Assembly (NCBI GenBank): GCA_946481355.1
Contig: CAMLNH010000029.1
Coordinates: 1 to 13,272, forward strand
Origin: an uncultured Curvibacter sp.
GTDB lineage: Bacteria > Pseudomonadota > Gammaproteobacteria > Burkholderiales > Burkholderiaceae
Length of the DNA: 13,272 nt
Reading direction: 5' to 3'
Below are positions 1 through 5,863 of this stretch, piece by piece. Below the pieces are notes generated by a model, which made no database searches, was not told the DNA's origin, and worked only from the letters and a program-made list of their open reading frames with translations. A program made the translations under genes and the position numbers. Numbering within the stretch: the stretch's first letter is position 1; the number at the start of each line of letters is the position of its first letter.

Positions 1-8
1 GACCCCGC

Positions 9-46
9 GGCCCGTTCACGGCCGGGAAACCGGTCGGAACCGGGCC
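9..46. repeat. Long GAAA-capped hairpin at the left edge
   Basis: The stretch folds into a hairpin of about 16 pairs: 9-13 with 42-46, 14-17 with 37-40, and 19-25 with 30-36. The loop is GAAA (26-29). There is one bulged A (18), one bulged C (41) and one G-T wobble (21/34). No T-run follows on either strand, so it is not a textbook intrinsic terminator. It could still end a transcript from a gene left of the window, or structure a leader. The pairing is seen directly; the function is inferred. Confidence 0.5.
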
Positions 47-51
47 AGAGC

Positions 52-65
52 TTGACGAACATCAA
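52..65. promoter_or_regulatory. FNR/ANR/DNR-type binding site upstream of the hemerythrin gene
   Basis: The sequence TTGAC-GAAC-ATCAA matches the CRP/FNR-family consensus TTGAT-N4-ATCAA at nine of ten positions. The dyad is extended by a C and a G on its flanks (51 and 66). Its centre is about 69 bases upstream of the hemerythrin start at 128, so a start of transcription near base 100 would put it at the usual class II activator position. A small GC hairpin (66-71 with 77-82) follows directly. It suggests control by low oxygen or nitric oxide. The match is seen; the regulator is inferred. Confidence 0.6.
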
Positions 66-127
66 GCCCCGACATGCGGGGCCGTGCCATCCTGCAGACC
101 TCATCTGATCCGATCAGGAGGTTTGCC

Positions 128-712
128 ATGGCCCACGACAGCGTACGCATCATTCACGAGGAGCATGCCGCTCTGTCGGCCATGCTGCAGTCGCTGCGCA
201 TGATGATCCAGCGCGGCCCGGGCGATGCGCCCGAGCAGTTCTTCGACGTGCTGCGCGCCATGCTCTTCTACATCGACGAGTTTCCCGAGCGCCTGCACCA
301 CCCCAAGGAAACCAGCCTGCTGTTTCCGCCGCTGCGCACCCGCGCGCCCCATCTGCAAGGCACGCTGGAGCGGCTGGAGCGCGACCACGCGCACGGCGAA
401 GCCGCCGTGCGCGAGCTGCAGCACCTGCTGCTGGCCTGGGAGCTGCTCGGCGAATCGCGCCGCAGCGCCTTCGAGGTGGCCATGCTGCGCCACCTGGACT
501 TCTACCTGGAGCACATGCGGGTCGAGGAGACCGAGATCCTGCCCGAAGCGGTCCGGCACCTGAGCCCGCAGGACTGGGCCGCGTTGGACGCCGCCTTCGC
601 CACCAACCAGGACCCGCTGACCGGCAAGTACCCGCGCGATCCGCTCTACGACCGCCTGTTCACACGCATCGTCATGCGCACGCCGGCACCGATCGGGGTG
701 GGGGCGGGCTGA
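128..712 (+). CDS. Hemerythrin-like HHE-domain protein
   Basis: This encodes a 194-residue soluble, mostly helical protein of the hemerythrin HHE cation-binding family. Such proteins bind a non-haem di-iron centre and are linked to oxygen or nitric oxide sensing and to iron-sulfur repair. Candidate metal ligands occur in the expected order: H10 and H13 near the N-terminus, H57 with E61 (HHPKE), H87 in RDHAHGE, and H129 with E133 (HMRVEE). No signal peptide or membrane segment is seen, so it should be cytoplasmic. I chose the start at 128 because an AGGAGG site (116-121) sits six bases before it. An in-frame ATG at 74 would lie inside the upstream hairpin and too close to the FNR-type box. The gene stands alone. 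The family is clear, but the precise role is not. Confidence 0.88.
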   Translation: MAHDSVRIIHEEHAALSAMLQSLRMMIQRGPGDAPEQFFDVLRAMLFYIDEFPERLHHPKETSLLFPPLRTRAPHLQGTLERLERDHAHGEAAVRELQHLLLAWELLGESRRSAFEVAMLRHLDFYLEHMRVEETEILPEAVRHLSPQDWAALDAAFATNQDPLTGKYPRDPLYDRLFTRIVMRTPAPIGVGAG

Positions 713-725
713 GCCGCGCGCGCGA

Positions 726-1445
726 TCAGAAGCGCGTGCCGCCGGCCAGGCGCCACATGTCCTGCGCCGTGAAGTTGACCTTGGGGTCGTAGCTGAGGCG
801 CATGAACCAGCGGGGCCAGTCGTAGGCCACCGAGAGGCCGGTGCGCTCGATGTGCGCGCCCTCGACCAGGCCGCGCTTGCGCAACAGGTCCACGGTGAGG
901 CGGTGCGCGTCGGCCAGCGGTGTGCGCCAGATCAGGTGCAGATGCTGCTGGTCCGGGTTCTCGCGGTTGTCGCGCACATAGACCAGGCCCAGCGAGGCGC
1001 CTGCGGTCCAGCGGTAGCCGCCGCTGAGGCTGTACGCATCATTCGGGTCGAAGTTCAAGTTCACGGTCGGACGCAGATTGGTGCGGCCCAGGCCGGCACC
1101 GGCGTACCAACGGGCTCCGGTCTCCACATTGAGGCTGCCGTTCCAGGCGCCGCCCGTGGCCACCTGCACCGAGGGCAGCACCCGCACGGCGCCCAGGCTG
1201 ACGTTGCGGTCCCAGCCCAGCCGGTCCTGCGTCAGCTGTTCGGCAGAGGCGGCGTAGTGCCCGTACCAGACGTTGCCCAAATCCGAGCTGTGGCGCAGGT
1301 TGACATCGGTCGAGAAGGTAGAGGGCTGACCTTCGGCGCTGGACTGGTAGCGTCCCACGGTCAACTTGAAGGGCGGGGGCTCGGCCTGGGCGTTGGCCAG
1401 GCTGAGCAACAGCACGGCACCGACGATCTTGAAACACAGGTGCAA
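726..1445 (-). CDS. Predicted outer-membrane beta-barrel protein with TTG start
   Basis: The product is 239 residues. It has a signal peptide (hydrophobic residues about 7-18, likely cut after AQA at 20-22). The rest alternates short amphipathic strands rich in Y, W, G and R and ends in a terminal phenylalanine, as many outer-membrane barrels do. I do not recognise a named family. The start is TTG at 1445: an AGGAAG ribosome site lies six bases upstream, an in-frame TGA a few codons further up rules out an earlier start, and no nearby ATG exists. It is divergent from the next gene with only 23 bases between the two starts, and it converges on the hemerythrin gene with a 13-base gap. The barrel prediction rests on the signal peptide, composition and C-terminus only. 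Confidence 0.75.
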   Translation of the reverse strand: MHLCFKIVGAVLLLSLANAQAEPPPFKLTVGRYQSSAEGQPSTFSTDVNLRHSSDLGNVWYGHYAASAEQLTQDRLGWDRNVSLGAVRVLPSVQVATGGAWNGSLNVETGARWYAGAGLGRTNLRPTVNLNFDPNDAYSLSGGYRWTAGASLGLVYVRDNRENPDQQHLHLIWRTPLADAHRLTVDLLRKRGLVEGAHIERTGLSVAYDWPRWFMRLSYDPKVNFTAQDMWRLAGGTRF

Positions 1446-1468
1446 GATGGGCTTCCTAGAATGGTTTC

Positions 1469-2167
1469 ATGAAGTTTGCCATGGCTCTTTGCCTGTTCTG
1501 CGCGCTGCCGGCCTGGGCCGCGCGACCGTTCGTGACCGATGACGCGCGCCTCACGACGGCCGGCAGCTGCCAGGTCGAGAGCTGGATGCGCAGCTACGAG
1601 CACAGCCGCGAGGTCTGGGCCCTGCCGGCCTGCAACCCGGGCGGGAACCTGGAGTTCACCGTGGGGGGCGGCCGCGCCAGCCAGGACGCGGGTCCGTCCA
1701 CCAACGACTATGTGCTGCAGCTCAAGACCCTGTTCCAGACCCTGGGGGACGAGGGCTGGGCCTGGGGTCTGGCCCTGGGGCGGGTGCTCCACCCGGAGAT
1801 CGAACCCGGCCCCAACCAGATCGGCAACCAGTACGTCTATGTGCCCGTGACGATGGCCCTGGCCCGGGACCGGGCCTTCCTGCACCTCAACGTCGGCTGG
1901 CTGCGCGACCGGGCGAGCCGCCAGAACCGCGCGACCTGGGGCCTGGGCGCCGAATACTACGTGCAGCCGCGGCTGGCGCTGATCGCCGAATCCTATGGCG
2001 ATGATGAGGCCAAGCCCTACTGGCAGACCGGTCTGCGCTACAGCATCGTTCCCGAGCTGTTGCAGGTGGACACGACCGTCGGCGCGCAGCATGATGGGGG
2101 CAGGGGTACCCGCTGGTTGTCTTTTGGCCTGCGCTGGACCCCGGTCCGCTTTTGGGGGCAACCCTGA
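1469..2167 (+). CDS. Predicted outer-membrane protein, MetA-pathway/transporter-like
   Basis: This encodes 232 residues with a short signal peptide (about 1-17, ending AWA). The mature start RPFVTDDA is typical of proteobacterial proteins grouped with the putative MetA-pathway-of-phenol-degradation/outer-membrane transporter family. The remainder reads as alternating beta strands, with many aromatic and glycine residues and a late FGLRW strand. It is likely an outer-membrane barrel; substrate and role are unknown. The start ATG at 1469 follows a weak ribosome site, and a TAGAAT -10-like hexamer (1457-1462) lies seven bases before it, so the message may be leaderless or nearly so. It is the first of three closely packed genes, 16 bases before the cytochrome gene. 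The family assignment rests on the N-terminal pattern and is moderate. Confidence 0.72.
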   Translation: MKFAMALCLFCALPAWAARPFVTDDARLTTAGSCQVESWMRSYEHSREVWALPACNPGGNLEFTVGGGRASQDAGPSTNDYVLQLKTLFQTLGDEGWAWGLALGRVLHPEIEPGPNQIGNQYVYVPVTMALARDRAFLHLNVGWLRDRASRQNRATWGLGAEYYVQPRLALIAESYGDDEAKPYWQTGLRYSIVPELLQVDTTVGAQHDGGRGTRWLSFGLRWTPVRFWGQP

Positions 2168-2183
2168 TCCTGAGGAATCCGAT

Positions 2184-2594
2184 ATGACATTGAGAACCCT
2201 GGCCCTGTGTGCCACCCTGCTGAGCCCGACATTGCTGCTGGCGCAGTCGCCGCCGACGCTCAAGTCCGGCGAGCAGGTCTATCGCGAGACCTGCATGGTC
2301 TGCCACGGACCGGGCGTGGCCAATGCGCCGCGCCTGGGCGACAAACAGGCCTGGGGCAAGCTCATCGCCGAAGGCCAGGCCGTGCTCACGGCGCATGGCT
2401 GGGTGGGGGTGCGCGCGATGCCGCCCAAGGGCGGACGCAGCGACTTGAGCCTGGAGGAGTTCGCGCGGGCGCTGGCTTGGATGGTGCGCGGCTCCGGTGG
2501 CAACTGGCAGGACCCGGATGCCCGCCTGCTGGAGCGCATCCGCGTTGAGGAAGGCAAACGCATCGAACAGCTGCGCAAGTCGGGCAAGGGATGA
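2184..2594 (+). CDS. Small periplasmic c-type cytochrome (c5-like)
   Basis: This is a 136-residue monohaem cytochrome. It has a signal peptide over about residues 1-20 and a CxxCH haem-attachment motif at 37-41 (C37, C40, H41 as proximal ligand). The likely distal ligand is M79 in RAMPPKGG. The spacing and the MPPKGG motif fit class I c5/c555-type cytochromes that carry electrons in the periplasm. A 50-residue charged C-terminal tail follows the haem domain. The start at 2184 is preceded by a TGAGGAA ribosome site (2171-2177). The stop codon overlaps the start of the AsmA-like gene in an ATGA arrangement (2591-2594), so translation is probably coupled. Its redox partner is not encoded nearby. 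The haem protein call is strong; the pathway is unknown. Confidence 0.92.
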   Translation: MTLRTLALCATLLSPTLLLAQSPPTLKSGEQVYRETCMVCHGPGVANAPRLGDKQAWGKLIAEGQAVLTAHGWVGVRAMPPKGGRSDLSLEEFARALAWMVRGSGGNWQDPDARLLERIRVEEGKRIEQLRKSGKG

Positions 2595-3910
2595 GCAAGG
2601 TGCGCTTGCCGCGCTGGCCGTTGATCGCGGGGCTTGTGTTGCTGCTGCTGGTGGCCGGTGGCGGGTTTGCGCTGCAGCGCTGGATCTCGACGGAGGAATT
2701 CCGTCAGCGCATCGAACGCGAGGCCACGGCGGCACTTGGCGTGCCCTTGCGCCTGGAGCGCGTCGGCTTGACGCTCCTGCCTTTGCCGGCGGTGGTGCTG
2801 GAGGGCGTGCAGGTGCGCACGCGCCAGCCCCTCAAGGCCGAGCGCATCGAGCTGCGGCCGGCTTGGCTTTCCTTGTTGATAGGCAGGGTGGGCCTGTCCA
2901 CGCTGGTGGTGCGCCAGGCCATGCTTCCGCAGCAGGGCATCGACGCCTTGCTGATGTCGCTGCAGCGCGTGCGTCAGCGCGAGCAGGCAGAGTCGGACGG
3001 TGATGGCCTGCATCTGCTGCCGCGTCGTACGGTGCTGGAGGAGTTGAGCTGGATCGACAGCAAGGGGCAGGCCGTCGTGATCACGGCCGAGGCCCGGCTC
3101 GACAGCGTGGCGCTGCCGGAACAGGTGGATCTGCGCGTCGTGCAGGGCCGCCTGCAGGGCATGCAGCTGGCCTTGCGTCGCGATACCGGACTGAGCTGGG
3201 ATGTGTTGCTGCAGGTGGCCGGCGGCACGGTGCAGGGTCGCATCGAGCTGCAGCCGGCGGCGCAGCCCGGCGGCGAGTTTGCGCTGCGCGGGCAGCTGCA
3301 GACCCGCGAGGTCGAGGTGTCATTGCTCACGGCGCCGGCGCCGACCGAAGCGGCGCGTGCTGCCCAGCTGCTGAGCGGGCGGCTGGAGGCCAGCACCACG
3401 CTGAACGCGCGGGCGCGTCAGCCCTCGGCCCTGGTCGATGTGCTGCAGACCGAGTCGAAGTTCACGGTGCGCCAGGGCATGCTCAACGGCATCGACCTGA
3501 TCAAGGCTGTGCAGACCGCCGGTGTAAGCCGTGGCGGCAAGACGTCGCTGGACACGCTGTCGGGGCAGGTGCGCACGCGCGGCAAGGCGGTGGAGTTGCA
3601 GAACCTGGCGGCAAGTTCGGGCGCGCTGAGCGCCACGGGCCAGGTCAGCATCTCACCGGCCCGTGAGCTCGGCGGGCGGGTCTCGGTGGAGCTCGGCGGT
3701 GCGGTGGGCGTGCCCCTGGCCGTGAGCGGCACGCTGGACCAGCCGGAGGTCAACCTCACCACCGGCGCGCGCATCGGCGCGGCGCTGGGCACCCTGCTCA
3801 TGCCCGGCGTGGGCACGGGTGCCGGCGCTTCGGTGGGCGGCAAGCTCGGTGAGCTCTTCAGCAGACCGCCGGCGCGCGAGGCAAGGCCGGACGCTCCCCA
3901 ATCGCCTTAG
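2591..3910 (+). CDS. AsmA-family inner-membrane-anchored periplasmic protein
   Basis: The product is 439 residues. One N-terminal transmembrane helix (about 10-28) is followed by a conserved AsmA-like beginning: helix, then a GVPLRLERVGLTLLP-type stretch and a LKAERIELRPAW strand. A long beta-rich domain comes next, and an AsmA C-terminal region with repeated SATGQVSIS and PLAVSGTLDQPEV strands. A glycine-rich segment (about 392-423) and a proline-rich tail end it. AsmA-like proteins resemble bridge-like lipid transfer proteins and influence outer-membrane lipid and protein homeostasis. That fits its place behind a predicted outer-membrane protein. It starts inside the stop of the cytochrome gene. 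Its TAG stop overlaps the TAA of the opposite aldolase-like gene, leaving no room for a terminator. It is shorter than E. coli AsmA (about 617), as many family members are. Confidence 0.85.
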   Translation: MSKVRLPRWPLIAGLVLLLLVAGGGFALQRWISTEEFRQRIEREATAALGVPLRLERVGLTLLPLPAVVLEGVQVRTRQPLKAERIELRPAWLSLLIGRVGLSTLVVRQAMLPQQGIDALLMSLQRVRQREQAESDGDGLHLLPRRTVLEELSWIDSKGQAVVITAEARLDSVALPEQVDLRVVQGRLQGMQLALRRDTGLSWDVLLQVAGGTVQGRIELQPAAQPGGEFALRGQLQTREVEVSLLTAPAPTEAARAAQLLSGRLEASTTLNARARQPSALVDVLQTESKFTVRQGMLNGIDLIKAVQTAGVSRGGKTSLDTLSGQVRTRGKAVELQNLAASSGALSATGQVSISPARELGGRVSVELGGAVGVPLAVSGTLDQPEVNLTTGARIGAALGTLLMPGVGTGAGASVGGKLGELFSRPPAREARPDAPQSP

Positions 3911-4662
3911 GTCCGGTACGAAGAATCCAGCTTGTCGAGCTTGCGCAGCAGCGCAGGCCAGGCCAGGTTGGAGCCCTGGCCCACCGTCACCTTCTTCATC
4001 GCGCCGGCCACGCCCTGGATGATCTCGGGATGCACCTGGATCAGTTCGCCGCCAGCCTGCGCGTCGATCTGGATGCGGCAGGTGTTCTCGAAGATGTACA
4101 TGTTGAGGAAGGCGTCGGGCACGGTGCGGCCCACGGTCAGCAGGCCGTGGTTGCGCAGCATCAGGAAGTTGGCTGTGCCGAGGTCCGCCTGCAGGCGCGG
4201 CTTTTCCTCATCGCGCAGCGCCACGCCCTCGTAGTCGTGGTAGGCCAGCGAACCCAGCACAAAGGTGGACTGCTGGCTGATGGGCAGCACGCCGCATTTC
4301 TGCGCGCTGACTGCCACGCCGGCGCGCGAGTGCGTGTGCAGCACGCAGCCCGCGTCCTCGCGCACGGCGTGGATGGCGCTGTGGATCACGAAGCCCGCGG
4401 GGTTGACGGGGAAAGGTGAGTCGACCAGCTTGTTGCAGTCCTGGTCCACCTTCACCAGGCTCGACGCGGTGATCTCGTCGAACATCAGGCCGTAGGGATT
4501 GATCAGGAAGTGATGCTCGGGGCCGGGCAGGCGCGCGCTGATGTGGGTGAAGACCAGATCGCTCCAGCCGTAGTGGGCGACGAGGCGGTAGGCGGCGGCG
4601 AGGTCACAGCGCAGCTGCCATTCCTCGGCGCTGACGACTTCCTTCATGGAGGGGATGTGCAT
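3907..4662 (-). CDS. Class II aldolase/adducin-family protein
   Basis: This encodes 251 residues of the class II aldolase/adducin fold, a zinc-dependent family that includes fuculose-phosphate aldolase, ribulose-phosphate epimerases and some aromatic-acid decarboxylases. The zinc-binding histidines are visible as H109-T-H111 (LHTHSRAG) and H172 (RNHG). The acidic catalytic residue seen in fuculose aldolase just before the HxH motif appears to be missing: the aligned position in NPAGFVIH is glycine (G90) by my alignment. It is therefore probably not a classical sugar-phosphate aldolase. The start at 4662 has an AAGGAG site six bases upstream. It lies 74 bases downstream of the AraC regulator on the same strand and may be cotranscribed with it. 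It may act on the compound handled by the divergent transporter and dehydrogenase. The substrate is unknown. Confidence 0.87.
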   Translation of the reverse strand: MHIPSMKEVVSAEEWQLRCDLAAAYRLVAHYGWSDLVFTHISARLPGPEHHFLINPYGLMFDEITASSLVKVDQDCNKLVDSPFPVNPAGFVIHSAIHAVREDAGCVLHTHSRAGVAVSAQKCGVLPISQQSTFVLGSLAYHDYEGVALRDEEKPRLQADLGTANFLMLRNHGLLTVGRTVPDAFLNMYIFENTCRIQIDAQAGGELIQVHPEIIQGVAGAMKKVTVGQGSNLAWPALLRKLDKLDSSYRT

Positions 4663-4679
4663 GGCGTGTCTCCTTGTGT

Positions 4680-4699
4680 GTGCGTACAGTCTGTCGCAC
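4680..4699. promoter_or_regulatory. Imperfect 20-bp palindrome before the aldolase-like gene
   Basis: GTGCG and CGCAC arms (4680-4684 and 4695-4699) enclose an inner ACAG-T-CTGT dyad (4686-4694), with one extra base at 4685. It sits in the 74-base gap between the AraC gene and the aldolase-like gene, immediately upstream of the latter's ribosome site. It could be an operator or an mRNA hairpin. The symmetry is seen; the function is inferred. Confidence 0.35.
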
Positions 4700-4736
4700 T
4701 GTCCACCCGCGGCGCACCCGGGTCAACGCCCGGTGG

Positions 4737-5690
4737 TCACGCCGGCGACGCGGCGCGGAATTCGCTGGGGCTCATGCCCGTGTGGTCGCGGAACACACGG
4801 CTGAAATGCGAGAGATTGTTGAAGCCCCAGGACAGGGCGATGTCGGTGATGGGACGGGTCTGCGCCATGGGGTGCTGCAGTTCGCGGATGCAGGCGTCCA
4901 GGCGCAGGGTCTGGATGTAGCTGGCCAGGGTCTGGTCTTCTTCGGCGAAGGCGTTGTAGAGGTGGCGCTTGCTGCAGTTGAGGGCCACGGCGATGCGGTC
5001 CACCGTGAGCGCGGGGTCGCGCAGGTGCAGGGCCACATAGCCGCGGATGCGGTCCTTGAGCGCCTCACGCTGGGTGAGCTGGGTTTCCTGGCCCGAGAGC
5101 TCGATGAGCGAGAGGCGCACGAGCTGGGCGATCAGCTCGCCCGCGCCGCGCGCGGCGTCCGCGCTCATGTGCGGCAGCTCCTGGAAGGTGCTGCGCATGG
5201 TGGACAGGGCCACGCGCGCGATGCCGCTGGCGCCGCCCACGGAGCGGGCCGTCAGGTTTTCCAGCCGCAGGCCGCGTTCCAGCATCTGCGCCTTGGGCAG
5301 CATGACGATGAGGTGTTCCACGCGCTCGGGGTTGGCTACCGAGTAGCTGCCCGTGGTGTCGTAGAGGGTCCAGGCGCCGGGCGTGACCCAGGCCTGGCGG
5401 CCCATCTGTTCCACGGCCGCGCGCCCCACATTGGGCGCGACGATCTTGAGGTAGCCCTCTTCGCTGGCGCGCACCATGTCCTGGGTGCGTGTGACGTGGT
5501 GGCGGTTGGCCGTGAGCCGGGTCAGGATGATGTCGCCGGCCTGCACGCTGGCCATGTGGCCGTCGAAGGTGGTGTCGCCGTAGAGGTCGCAGTCCAGGCC
5601 GCCGAACTGCTTCCAGACCCAGTCGCGCCAGACCGGCGCGCGTTCGGCCGGGGCGTAGTCGTCGGTGCTGACGGCTGTGGCTTGGGTCAT
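4737..5690 (-). CDS. AraC-family transcriptional regulator (AraC-binding-like domain plus HTH)
   Basis: This 317-residue regulator has an N-terminal AraC-binding-like sensing domain (about 10-195) of the type found in FeaR- and XylS-like activators. A C-terminal AraC DNA-binding domain follows (about 210-312): the first helix-turn-helix falls around 229-250 (LTVDRIAVALNCSKRHLY), the second around 280-303 with the family signature DIALSWGFNNLSHFSRVFR. Regulators of this subclass often respond to aromatic compounds, amines or alcohols. The reading frame stays open to 5804, but I place the start at 5690 because the sensing domain begins there. The ribosome site is weak, and an ATG at 5759 is an alternative. 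It is divergent from the ABC transporter and next to an aldehyde dehydrogenase unit, as FeaR is functionally linked to FeaB. The inducer is unknown. Confidence 0.9.
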   Translation of the reverse strand: MTQATAVSTDDYAPAERAPVWRDWVWKQFGGLDCDLYGDTTFDGHMASVQAGDIILTRLTANRHHVTRTQDMVRASEEGYLKIVAPNVGRAAVEQMGRQAWVTPGAWTLYDTTGSYSVANPERVEHLIVMLPKAQMLERGLRLENLTARSVGGASGIARVALSTMRSTFQELPHMSADAARGAGELIAQLVRLSLIELSGQETQLTQREALKDRIRGYVALHLRDPALTVDRIAVALNCSKRHLYNAFAEEDQTLASYIQTLRLDACIRELQHPMAQTRPITDIALSWGFNNLSHFSRVFRDHTGMSPSEFRAASPA

Positions 5691-5738
5691 GGTGGCTGAA
5701 TTATCGGTGATGCCCAGGCGGGGACAAACCCGCAGCCT

Positions 5739-5750
5739 AGGGTTAACCCT
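5739..5750. promoter_or_regulatory. Perfect 12-bp palindrome AGGGTTAACCCT in the divergent control region
   Basis: This perfect dyad lies in the 173-base gap between the AraC gene and the binding-protein gene. It is 49 bases from the regulator start and 114 bases from the transporter start. A second inverted pair, TGAACG (5763-5768) and CGTTCA (5786-5791), lies beside it, with arm centres about two helical turns apart. Both are candidate operators. AraC proteins more often bind direct repeats, so the palindrome may serve a different factor. Confidence 0.4.
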
Positions 5751-5793
5751 GGTGCTCATGCGTGAACGGTCAACTACTTTGTGCACGTTCAGC

Positions 5794-5818
5794 AAAGCCG
5801 CCATCGCCGCGGCTTTTT
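5794..5818 (+). terminator. Terminator-like hairpin in the leader region of the transporter operon
   Basis: AAAGCCGC (5794-5801) pairs with GCGGCTTT (5809-5816) around a seven-base loop, and a run of five T (5814-5818) ends it on the plus strand. The form is that of an intrinsic terminator. It stands 46 bases before the binding-protein start. It may block plus-strand transcription entering from the regulator side, or act as an attenuator if the operon promoter lies upstream of it. Confidence 0.5.
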
Positions 5819-5863
5819 AGTATGGCTGGGCTGATTCCCTAAGCAACATCCATTGGAGACACC

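Noticed and set aside
74..127. Earlier ATG start for the hemerythrin-like protein at 74
   Set aside because: The extra 18 residues are not family-like, ATG 74 sits in a small hairpin next to the FNR-type box, and ATG 128 has a strong AGGAGG site.
1429..1462. TTGAAA and TAGAAT as a standard -35/-10 pair
   Set aside because: The 22-base spacer is too long for a sigma-70 promoter. Only the -10-like hexamer is kept as a weak hint.
1361..2263. A 300-codon minus-strand open frame across the divergent outer-membrane genes
   Set aside because: It overlaps two better-supported genes with signal peptides and has a low-complexity composition.
4705..4736. Hairpin after the AraC stop (CCGGG/CCCGG) as a terminator
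   Set aside because: It has only five pairs and no T-run. The downstream aldolase-like gene is on the same strand with a good ribosome site, so readthrough is more likely.
5691..5804. Longer AraC protein starting at 5804
   Set aside because: The 38 added residues lie in the control region with its palindrome and terminator-like hairpin and have no domain similarity that I can see.
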